Below are positions 1 through 7,172 of a DNA stretch of 64,000 nt, piece by piece. The notes under the pieces are model-generated. The model worked only from the letters and a program-made list of their open reading frames with translations, made no database searches and was not told the origin of the DNA. The DNA is from Bacillota bacterium. Lineage in GTDB: Bacteria; Bacillota; Clostridia; DSM-8532. The stretch covers positions 4,042 to 68,041 of the forward strand of contig JAEYOK010000030.1 in NCBI GenBank assembly GCA_023411795.1, read 5' to 3'. How positions within the stretch are numbered: position 1 is the stretch's first letter; the number at the start of each line of letters is the position of its first letter. Position numbers and translations under genes: made by a program.

Positions 1-3000
1 CAAAGATACTTTCTAGATACTTCAGCGAGATATTGGAGAAGGGGCTTGAAAATCTCAAAGATAGCGGTGGAGATATTTCTAGGCAGATTGAACTATGCAA
101 CAAATTAGTGAACATAATCGCAGATGAAACTGACGAATCTTTTATTAATGATCTTAAGGTTGATGAGCGGGCAGAGCAGTTGATGGCTTACCTGGGGAAA
201 AAGAATACTATTCATGCTGTTGATGGTAATGCTGAAATAACCAGACCTGTTACGTCTATAGCGCGCAGCTCATTGTTTACAGGTGCTATTAAGGAACCTA
301 GCATGTTTTCCGAACTTAAGAAAGAAATTTTAAGCTGTGACAGGATGGACATGCTGGTCTCTTTCATTAAGTGGAGCGGCTTGCGGCTTATTATTGATGA
401 ACTGAAAACCTTTGTTCAAAAAGGCAAACTGCGAATCATAACAACATCCTATATGGGTGCGACTGATCCCAAAGCTATTCAGGAGCTTTCTGAACTACCA
501 AATACAGAGATAAAAATATCTTATGATACTAAAAGAACCAGACTTCATGCAAAGACATATGTGTTTTACCGGAATTCCGGATTCACAACCGCTTATATCG
601 GTTCTAGTAATCTTTCCAATGCAGCAATTTCAAGTGGTCTGGAATGGAATGTCAAAGCAACTCAAAAGGATCTGCCTGAGACCATCAGGAAAGTCGAAGC
701 GACCTTTGAGAGCTACTGGAACAGCAGTGAGTTTATTGAGTATAATCCAAAAGAAAAGCAAAGGCTCGAAACAGCAATTAAGGAAGAACGAGGGCACTTT
801 AACAATGCTGTTAGCTTCAATTTTGATATTAAGCCCTATCCCTACCAAAGTGAGATTTTGGACAAGCTCCAAGCAGAAAGAAATGTTAAAAACCATTGGA
901 GAAATCTCATCGTGGCAGCAACTGGGACAGGAAAAACTGTTATATCAGCTATTGATTATAAAAATTATCTTCATGAAAACAAGCCAAAACCATGCAGACT
1001 TCTGTTTGTTGCGCATAGAGAGGAAATACTAAAGCAAAGCTGTGCATGCTTTAGAATAGTTCTTAAAGATTCAAATTTTGGTGAGATTTTTAATGGAAAC
1101 AATACTCCTACAAATCTTGACTATCTTTTTATGTCCATTCAGACATTTAATTCAAAGGAATTTGAAAAGGTCACAACCCCGGATTATTATGACTTCATCG
1201 TTGTAGATGAATTTCATCATGCAGCAGCACCGTCATACCAAAAACTCTTAACATATTATAAACCCAAGATATTGTTAGGACTCACGGCCACTCCCGAAAG
1301 AATGGACGGTAAAAGTATATTAGAGTATTTTGATAACAGAATAGCGGCAGAAATACGCTTGCCGGAAGCGATTGAAAGAAAGCTTTTATGTCCGTTTCAG
1401 TATTTTGGGGTTACCGATAATGTGGATTTAAATGACCTTCGCTGGACGAGAGGTGGGTACGAGAAGAGCGAACTTACTCGTATTTACACCGGTAATGACA
1501 TTAGAGCTCAATTGATTATTAAGTCGCTTAACAAGAATGTAACAGATATTGACGATGTAAAAGGCTTGGGCTTTTGTGTTTCTAAAGAGCACGCAAAGTA
1601 TATGGCTCATATTTTCAATCAATATAATATTCCATCAATATACCTGACTTCGGATTCTGATGATGAAACGAGAAATGAAGCAAAAGCAAGGCTTGTAAAA
1701 GGAGATTACAGGTTTATATTTGTAGTTGACTTATATAACGAAGGTGTAGATATTCCTGAGGTTAACACTGTATTGTTTCTAAGGCCTACAGAAAGCTTGA
1801 CAGTATTCTTACAGCAGCTAGGGCGTGGACTTAGGCTAAGTAAAGATAAAGAGTGTCTTACTGTACTTGATTTTATCGGGCAGGCAAATAAAAGATATGA
1901 CTTTGAAGGAAAAATTGAAGCGCTTCTCTCAAATACATCAAAGGGAGTTCAAAGAGAGATTAAGGAAGGATTCATATCTCTGCCTAAAGGTTGCTTTATT
2001 CAGCTTGAGAAAAAGGCCAGGGAATATATTCTGGATAATATCAGACAAGCAGCTGGCTCTAGAATAGGACTTGTTTCGAGAATTACAACCTTTTATGAGG
2101 ATACAGGAAAACCACTTACTCTATCTAACTTTATTGAGCATTATCATCTCAATTTGAAATCTATTTATGGACGAGATAATTTTTCAAGGCTTTGTGTATT
2201 AGCAGGCGTAAAGGACGATTTTGACAAGACTTACGAAGAAGAACTAACAAAGGCTATGCTCCGATTGTGTTCCGTCGATTCCAGAAGGTGGATAAGCTTT
2301 TTACTGAGAATTTTACCCCAGATAGATCAAATAGATGAAAGTGAGATTAGCTTAATTGATCATAAAATGCTGACTATGCTATATTATACAGTTTGGCAGA
2401 AGCCGTTAAATGTATGTGGGTTTAATAGCGTAATTGAAAGTATAGTTGCGCTTAAAAGAAATGAAATTTTGTTTGAGGAATTGCTGGAGCTTCTTGAATA
2501 TCGCTTTAATTCCATCGATATAGTGGATGAACCTGTCGAGCTTGGTTTTGATTCTCCTTTGGATTTGCATTGCAATTATTCAAGAGATCAGTTACTGACT
2601 GCCCTTGATTATTATACCCCAGAAAAAATGCCATCCATGCGAGAAGGTGTGCTCTACTTAAAGGATAAAGATATTGATGTTCTGCTAGTTACGCTCAATA
2701 AGGCGGAGAAAGATTATTCTCCTACGACACTATATAACGATTATTCCATTAATGAATTTTTATTTCATTGGCAATCTCAGAGTACAACATCGGAAACATC
2801 TTTAACAGGCCAGAGATATATTCATCATAAGCAACAGGGGAGCAAGGTCCTTCTTTTTGTGAGAGAATATAAAACTGAGAAAGCAGGTTCTGCAAATCTG
2901 GCACTCCCATATACTTTCCTCGGCCTTGCAGATTACGTTAGCCATGAGGGCTCGCGCCCCATGAATATTGTCTGGAGGTTAAGAAAACCTATACCAGCTA

Positions 3001-3038
3001 AATATCTAAAGAAAACCAATAAGTTAATTGTGGGGTAA
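1..3038 (+). CDS. PLD-nuclease / SF2 helicase / DUF3427 protein, 5' truncated by the window
   Basis: The reading frame is open to the left edge with no stop before the TTG at 33, so the true N-terminus probably lies outside the window. Counting residues from position 33, a phospholipase-D-type nuclease domain comes first, with HAK (HxK) in RLHAKTYVFYR and a GSSNLSNAA turn near residues 168-200. A superfamily 2 helicase core follows: Walker A AATGTGKT near 295, DEFH box near 390, TATPERMDG near 415 and motif VI QQLGRGLRLS near 590. The last ~150 residues look like DUF3427. The family is annotated as HKD nuclease plus Rad25-like helicase and is thought to act on DNA in repair or defence; its substrate is unknown. 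A NUDIX gene starts 4 bp after its stop, so the two are probably cotranscribed. The family call is firm, the biological role is inference. Confidence 0.88.
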   Translation, partial: KILSRYFSEILEKGLENLKDSGGDISRQIELCNKLVNIIADETDESFINDLKVDERAEQLMAYLGKKNTIHAVDGNAEITRPVTSIARSSLFTGAIKEPSMFSELKKEILSCDRMDMLVSFIKWSGLRLIIDELKTFVQKGKLRIITTSYMGATDPKAIQELSELPNTEIKISYDTKRTRLHAKTYVFYRNSGFTTAYIGSSNLSNAAISSGLEWNVKATQKDLPETIRKVEATFESYWNSSEFIEYNPKEKQRLETAIKEERGHFNNAVSFNFDIKPYPYQSEILDKLQAERNVKNHWRNLIVAATGTGKTVISAIDYKNYLHENKPKPCRLLFVAHREEILKQSCACFRIVLKDSNFGEIFNGNNTPTNLDYLFMSIQTFNSKEFEKVTTPDYYDFIVVDEFHHAAAPSYQKLLTYYKPKILLGLTATPERMDGKSILEYFDNRIAAEIRLPEAIERKLLCPFQYFGVTDNVDLNDLRWTRGGYEKSELTRIYTGNDIRAQLIIKSLNKNVTDIDDVKGLGFCVSKEHAKYMAHIFNQYNIPSIYLTSDSDDETRNEAKARLVKGDYRFIFVVDLYNEGVDIPEVNTVLFLRPTESLTVFLQQLGRGLRLSKDKECLTVLDFIGQANKRYDFEGKIEALLSNTSKGVQREIKEGFISLPKGCFIQLEKKAREYILDNIRQAAGSRIGLVSRITTFYEDTGKPLTLSNFIEHYHLNLKSIYGRDNFSRLCVLAGVKDDFDKTYEEELTKAMLRLCSVDSRRWISFLLRILPQIDQIDESEISLIDHKMLTMLYYTVWQKPLNVCGFNSVIESIVALKRNEILFEELLELLEYRFNSIDIVDEPVELGFDSPLDLHCNYSRDQLLTALDYYTPEKMPSMREGVLYLKDKDIDVLLVTLNKAEKDYSPTTLYNDYSINEFLFHWQSQSTTSETSLTGQRYIHHKQQGSKVLLFVREYKTEKAGSANLALPYTFLGLADYVSHEGSRPMNIVWRLRKPIPAKYLKKTNKLIVG

Positions 3039-3042
3039 GGCT

Positions 3043-3420
3043 ATGATATTTGTTACTGCTGCAATCATCACAAATGAAGATAAAATACTTATTACACAGC
3101 GTTCACAGACAGATAAGCTATCATTAAAATGGGAGTTTCCCGGCGGTAAGATAGAAGAGGGAGAAACCCCTGAAGCCTGCTTGAAGCGTGAGATCATGGA
3201 AGAATTGAATTTGAATATTGATGTTCTTGAATGTATGGGGAGTACGGTTTATAAATATAAAACCGGTGAGATAAACTTGATAGCATATAAAGCCATAATT
3301 ATGTCCGGCGAAATAAAGCTGAATGTTCACAATGATGCAAGTTGGGTTACTGCCGACGAGTTAAAGAGTTATGATTTTGCACCAGCCGATATAGAGCTTA
3401 TTAAGCTTATAGATTTTTAG
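3043..3420 (+). CDS. NUDIX hydrolase, MutT/8-oxo-dGTP diphosphatase type
   Basis: A 125-residue protein with a complete Nudix box at about residues 35-57: GGKIEEGE, seven residues, then REIMEEL. This is the metal-binding G-x5-E-x7-REUxEExGU signature. NUDIX enzymes hydrolyse nucleoside diphosphates linked to another group; the short MutT-like length and the N-terminal ITNEDKILITQR strand fit (oxidised) dNTP pyrophosphohydrolases. ATG 3043 is preferred over an upstream TTG at 3028 because GGGGTAAGG lies just before it and the preceding helicase gene ends at 3038. Coupling to the PLD-helicase suggests a shared repair or defence function. The exact substrate cannot be read from sequence. Confidence 0.9.
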   Translation: MIFVTAAIITNEDKILITQRSQTDKLSLKWEFPGGKIEEGETPEACLKREIMEELNLNIDVLECMGSTVYKYKTGEINLIAYKAIIMSGEIKLNVHNDASWVTADELKSYDFAPADIELIKLIDF

Positions 3421-3492
3421 TTAGTAATTTCCATAAAGCTAAAGAGAACCAATTCTATCATTTGCACGTCTATTGTATTGGGAGGAAGCATC

Positions 3493-4524
3493 ATGGTTAA
3501 AAAGGGATATATTATAACGATGTACTCGTTAGCACACCTTATTGTTGATTTTTCGTGTGCATTTCTTATGTTCTCACGTATTGCTAATAGCCCGCAATGG
3601 TTTTTATGTATTCTCCTTTATAATTTTTGTGCTTTTGCCATGCAGATGCCTATAGGTCTTCTCGCCGACAAGATTAACCGTAATGCTATATTTGCAGCAG
3701 CAGGATGTGCTTTTGTGGCCCTGTCTTTTAGCATTAGCAATTTTTTTGTGCCTTGTGCAGTGATAGCTGGTTTAGGAAACGGTTTATTCCATGTTGGTGG
3801 TGGCATTGATGTACTAAATGTCAGTAAAGAAAAAAGCAGTGCTTTAGGCATTTTCGTTTCTCCAGGAGCCTTTGGTTTGTATTTAGGGACGCTTTTTGGA
3901 AAGAAGGGTGAGTTGCCTTCAATTTTACTTGTGGTAATACTGCTTGCTATAGCCGCAGCGATTTTGGCTATTTGCTATAAAGGCAAAGGCTCTTTTATTT
4001 CGGATAACGCACCTGTGTCATTCAAAGACATGAATTCTCCGGCATTTATGCTTGCAGTAATAAGCTTATTTATGGTTGTGTGCTTGCGATCATATGTGGG
4101 CATGCTGCTGAATTTCCCTTGGAAAGCGGAGAGGTCTTGGGGTATTATCCTGATATGTGCCATTGTATTAGGAAAAGCCGGGGGAGGCATTTTGGCAGAT
4201 AAAATAGGAAGTGTTAAGGCCTGTATTTTGTCTCTTGGATTGGCAGCTTTCTTATTTATGTTTTCGCAATATCCTGTAGCAGGAATTTTAGCGGTGTTTC
4301 TTTTTAACATGACTATGCCTATTACCCTATGGGCGATGGCACGAATTTTACCTGGAGCTAAAGGTTTTTCTTTCGGACTTTTAACCTTTGGATTGTTTTT
4401 AGGATTTATACCCGTCTATCTTGGATTAAATCCGATATTACATACATCCATAGGTTTTGCGATTGCATCTTTAGTATCTTTGGTCCTTTTACTTGCGGGA
4501 ATTAGAAAGTTGGCTATAAAATGA
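3493..4524 (+). CDS. MFS transporter
   Basis: A 343-residue, strongly hydrophobic protein with roughly 11-12 membrane segments and the MFS loop pattern GLLADKINRN between helices 2 and 3, repeated as ILADKIGS in the second half. That duplication is typical of the major facilitator superfamily. It is shorter than the usual ~400 residues. ATG 3493 follows GGAGGA at a good distance; an upstream in-frame TTG at 3478 overlaps that ribosome binding site and is rejected. The downstream membrane gene overlaps by 4 bp (ATGA), so the two are translationally coupled. Substrate unknown. There is slight resemblance to Fsr-like drug exporters, but not enough to name one. Confidence 0.85.
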   Translation: MVKKGYIITMYSLAHLIVDFSCAFLMFSRIANSPQWFLCILLYNFCAFAMQMPIGLLADKINRNAIFAAAGCAFVALSFSISNFFVPCAVIAGLGNGLFHVGGGIDVLNVSKEKSSALGIFVSPGAFGLYLGTLFGKKGELPSILLVVILLAIAAAILAICYKGKGSFISDNAPVSFKDMNSPAFMLAVISLFMVVCLRSYVGMLLNFPWKAERSWGIILICAIVLGKAGGGILADKIGSVKACILSLGLAAFLFMFSQYPVAGILAVFLFNMTMPITLWAMARILPGAKGFSFGLLTFGLFLGFIPVYLGLNPILHTSIGFAIASLVSLVLLLAGIRKLAIK

Positions 4525-4868
4525 TAAATGAGATTTTTCCGATTTTAGCTATATCACTTGGGTTAACGATTGTTATCGAAGAGGCGTTTGCCATTGCTAT
4601 TGGGATACGTTCATCGAAGAGTTTGGTTTTAATTTTTTTAGTAAATCTACTTACTAACCCTGCGGCTGTACTATGTTATTATGCTTTTACTTTTTACTCG
4701 CAATTGAATATAATAATTATTAAAATACCTATAGAACTTGCAGTAATACTCATAGAGGGCTTATACTACAAAAAATATTCCGATACAATACATAGGGCGT
4801 TTTTATTTTCAGCTTCGGCTAATGTTTTTTCTTTCGCAACAGGGTTGATTCTTAATGCTATATTATAG
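4521..4868 (+). CDS. small integral membrane protein, function unknown
   Basis: A 115-residue protein with about four hydrophobic segments (approximately residues 5-27, 33-57, 65-83 and 95-115) and a charged loop, YYKKYSDTIHRA, before the last. I do not recognise the family. The start overlaps the stop of the MFS gene (ATGA), so expression is coupled to the transporter. An extracytoplasmic SH3-like protein gene follows 17 bp later. The three genes look like one operon, so this may be an accessory subunit for transport or for envelope sensing; that is inference from position only. Confidence 0.7.
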   Translation: MINEIFPILAISLGLTIVIEEAFAIAIGIRSSKSLVLIFLVNLLTNPAAVLCYYAFTFYSQLNIIIIKIPIELAVILIEGLYYKKYSDTIHRAFLFSASANVFSFATGLILNAIL

Positions 4869-4885
4869 GTAGGGGAGGATTATAA

Positions 4886-5686
4886 ATGAAAAGGTTCACA
4901 TTTGCAAAAGTTTTTACAGTTTTGGTTATATGCATTTTTACAGCAGTATGTAATCCATCATTTGTTTTAGGCGACGTGATTTGGGAGCCAAAGGATAGTT
5001 TTTACGAGAAAATGAGAGAGGACTGTCATTATGAAGACAGAACTTATTTAGCCAATGGCGAGAAGGGATATGTGACTGTTTATAAAAATCCTAAATCTAG
5101 CAGAGTAGTTACTGATATTGAAAACGGTAAGGATATCTACATCCTCTTCACATATGAGGATAAATCCGGCCAAAAATGGGGGCTCACCGAGTTTTACGAC
5201 GACTCGCAGAAGAACGGCTGGGTGCTTATGGGCGAACTTATAGCCCTCTATGATCATTTATCCTTTTGTAATGATCACGAAAAAGAATTTGTAGACTACG
5301 ACGGGAGTTTTAACCCTGATAAACTCGAAGATATAGTTTATGTTTGGAATTATCCCGGTTCAGATGTCATTACCAGTAAACTATATAAAGATGAGCTACA
5401 GAAATACCTACCGAGTTTCTCTTATATGTACAAAGATGATGAAGAAAGGCAATGGGCCTACTTTGGGTACTATATGGGAAGAGAGGGTTGGATATGCTTG
5501 ACCGATCCTGAAAACGAAAGTTTACCTGCTGTGAAGGTGGATTATGAAGGTTTGATTCCCGCATCAAAACCCGAAAGGTCTCTTGCTACGAGAAATGAGT
5601 TATTGCTCTTTTTAATTCTTGTAGGTGGGGTTGTTATTGTAACCGCGATTCTTATAAAGGTGTTTTATGGCAAAAAGAAGGCATAA
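4886..5686 (+). CDS. secreted SH3-like protein with C-terminal membrane anchor
   Basis: 266 residues. An N-terminal signal peptide ends near VLGDVIW (about residue 29), and a single hydrophobic segment near residues 238-260 is followed by a basic tail (VFYGKKKA), giving an extracellular domain tethered to the membrane. The ectodomain shows two SH3b-like repeats: one around YVTVYKNP...GWVLMGEL (residues 62-115), a second around IVYVWNYPGSD...EGWICLTDP (residues 150-215). GAGGATTATAAATG supplies the ribosome binding site and start. It closes the MFS operon. No enzyme motif is visible. Role unknown, possibly wall binding. Confidence 0.75.
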   Translation: MKRFTFAKVFTVLVICIFTAVCNPSFVLGDVIWEPKDSFYEKMREDCHYEDRTYLANGEKGYVTVYKNPKSSRVVTDIENGKDIYILFTYEDKSGQKWGLTEFYDDSQKNGWVLMGELIALYDHLSFCNDHEKEFVDYDGSFNPDKLEDIVYVWNYPGSDVITSKLYKDELQKYLPSFSYMYKDDEERQWAYFGYYMGREGWICLTDPENESLPAVKVDYEGLIPASKPERSLATRNELLLFLILVGGVVIVTAILIKVFYGKKKA

Positions 5687-5822
5687 GGTGATTCAGCTAA
5701 TTATTCGAGTATATGGGGTTATTAAATTAATTAGCTTTTGAGTATTTTTTTGTACCTCAGCGATATTTTGATAGTATTATAATAGAAAAACAAAAATATG
5801 TACTAACATTGGAGGTAGTAGT

Positions 5823-6212
5823 ATGTTTCCGGCAGGACCCGGCATAATGTTCAGTGTAGTTCCGACTATTGTAACAATCGGCTTTATAGTTGTTTTTAGT
5901 ATTATTATCATTACTGTATTAAAAGGGCTTGCCCAGTGGAATAAAAACAATCATTCACCTATCCTAACAGTTGTGGCGAGAGTGGTGGCAAAAAGGACAA
6001 GTGTTTCACACCATACACACCATCATGCAGGGAACACGGGTATGCATCACAGGTCATCATCAACTTCATATTATGTTACTTTTGAATTTGAGAGCGGTGA
6101 TAGACTAGAGCTCCATGTTCCCAGTGATGAGTTTGGGTATCTTATCGAAGGCGATATGGGAAGGCTGACCTTCCAGGGTACCAGATATAAAGGCTTCCAA
6201 AGAGATATTTAG
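5823..6212 (+). CDS. DUF2500 family membrane protein
   Basis: 129 residues. An N-terminal hydrophobic helix (about residues 9-36) is followed by a beta-rich soluble domain. The variable middle contains a histidine-rich stretch (SVSHHTHHHAGNTGMHH), and the C-terminal half YYVTFEFESGDRLELHVPSDEFGYLIEGDMGRLTFQGTR, read in pieces, matches the DUF2500 pattern of short bacterial membrane proteins. GGAGGTAGT stands just before the ATG. The gene is monocistronic, ending in a hairpin terminator shared with the convergent flavodoxin gene. Function of the family is not established. Confidence 0.8.
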   Translation: MFPAGPGIMFSVVPTIVTIGFIVVFSIIIITVLKGLAQWNKNNHSPILTVVARVVAKRTSVSHHTHHHAGNTGMHHRSSSTSYYVTFEFESGDRLELHVPSDEFGYLIEGDMGRLTFQGTRYKGFQRDI

Positions 6213-6235
6213 AAATAAATATCTCTTTTCTTTAT
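6201..6235. terminator. bidirectional intrinsic terminator between DUF2500 and flavodoxin genes
   Basis: A 10-bp perfect stem, AGAGATATTT / AAATATCTCT, with loop AGAAAT, is followed by a T-rich tail. The left arm overlaps the last codons and stop of the DUF2500 gene. It sits between convergent genes and would serve both. Confidence 0.8.
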
Positions 6236-6733
6236 TTATTTAAGCCACTCCAATACTGGTGCAAGATTTTCTACTGATGCAAAAGACCTTCCGTTATTTA
6301 TCATATTGATTGTTTCAAGGTCTTCATCGGTTTTGACTTCTTTTTTATCTATTTCCTTCATAATTATTTTTGACATCATATTCATCAAAAGTTTATTTAG
6401 TCCACGGAGCTTACTTCCGTCATAGCCGCCTTGTAGATAGAAGGATTTTAAATCGGATATTTTGTTTCTTTCGACCATTTCTTTAAGGGCTACTTCAGAA
6501 GCGCGTCTCATACCAACACCACATACAGCTTTCACATTGTAGTTTTTTGAAGCTTTTTCGAATCCTTTAATACCAGAAGCGAAGAGCCAACCCATATAAA
6601 TAATCTCATCCTGTTTTGTAAGATGTTTGTGTGCTTCTTTATGTTCGTATACCGGTAGACCAGTTTTTTGTCCGAGTAATTCTGCGTACTTTTTGGTATT
6701 ACCTGTTTTAGATTCAAATACAATAGCTTTCAT
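6236..6733 (-). CDS. flavodoxin-like protein
   Basis: 165 residues. It begins MKAIVFESKTGNTKKYAELL, whose SKTGNTKK is the phosphate-binding loop of flavodoxins (T/S-x-T-G-x-T), at residues 8-15. A second strand ends in IIYMGWLFASGIKG, the usual W/G-rich isoalloxazine-contact region. The C-terminal part is helical and basic and resembles menaquinone-dependent protoporphyrinogen-oxidase-like flavodoxin domains more than small electron-carrier flavodoxins. GGGGGT precedes the ATG at 6733; an upstream TTG at 6748 is rejected. It probably binds FMN and acts in redox metabolism. Partner unknown. Confidence 0.8.
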   Translation of the reverse strand: MKAIVFESKTGNTKKYAELLGQKTGLPVYEHKEAHKHLTKQDEIIYMGWLFASGIKGFEKASKNYNVKAVCGVGMRRASEVALKEMVERNKISDLKSFYLQGGYDGSKLRGLNKLLMNMMSKIIMKEIDKKEVKTDEDLETINMINNGRSFASVENLAPVLEWLK

Positions 6734-6827
6734 AAAAATTACCCCCAAAAATACATATTCTGGTTAACTATTCATAATAACAATATATAAATAAACTAAA
6801 GCTGTCAACATTGCCTAAAAAATTTTA

Positions 6828-6856
6828 TTACACTGTTCGTACTACATATGTAATAC
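6828..6856 (+). promoter_or_regulatory. candidate promoter with overlapping palindromic operator
   Basis: TTACAC and TAATAC are separated by exactly 17 bp, a sigma-A-like pair about 49 bp before the DUF3787 start codon. The spacer and -10 carry GTACTACATATGTAATAC (6839-6856), an 18-bp palindrome with a single mismatched pair. Its TACATATGTA centre resembles BlaI/MecI-type operators. Resemblance only; no such regulator is encoded in the window. Confidence 0.4.
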
Positions 6857-6904
6857 AAATTTGGACATTATAAAAGTTGAGAAAAATCCTTTAGGGGGAG
6901 TTTT

Positions 6905-7072
6905 ATGGCTGAAAACAGGTTCAAGGAAAAACACATGGGAACGCCAATTGAAAAGCATGATACTGCTGCATGGGCAAATATTGCATCAATTAAGAAGGTC
7001 TCAAAGGTGACCATGCCCAGTGAGCTTCAGGTAGATAATGCGAAGGAATATGTGGATTCAAACGAAAAATGA
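6905..7072 (+). CDS. DUF3787 small protein (CDIF630_02480-type spore surface protein)
   Basis: A 55-residue protein starting MAENRFKEKHMGTPIEKHDT and ending in PSELQVDNAKEYVDSNEK. The GTPIEKHDTAAWANI block and the V-x-x-PSE-x-x-V-x-NAKEYVD-x-NEK tail are the signature of the DUF3787 family of short clostridial spore-surface proteins. TAGGGGGAG lies 5 bp upstream of the ATG. It is monocistronic, with a long inverted repeat directly behind it. A second, more divergent relative is encoded at 45478-45651. Confidence 0.85.
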   Translation: MAENRFKEKHMGTPIEKHDTAAWANIASIKKVSKVTMPSELQVDNAKEYVDSNEK

Positions 7073-7080
7073 CTAAATGT

Positions 7081-7156
7081 CATTCTGAGCGAAGCGAAGA
7101 ATCTTATATGATAACAATGTAGTTATAAGATTCTTCGCTTCGCTCTATTTAGAATG
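7081..7156. repeat. 21-bp perfect inverted repeat, probable bidirectional terminator
   Basis: GAGCGAAGCGAAGAATCTTAT (7087-7107, described here in two pieces: GAGCGAAGCGAAG then AATCTTAT) pairs perfectly with 7125-7145. CATTCT at 7081-7086 pairs with AGAATG at 7151-7156 beyond a 5-nt bulge. It lies between the ends of the convergent DUF3787 and nifJ genes. The GAGCGAAGCGAAGAATCT core is a widespread intergenic repeat in many bacterial genomes; only one copy is seen in this window. Confidence 0.75.
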
Positions 7157-7172
7157 AAAAAATACAATTCAT

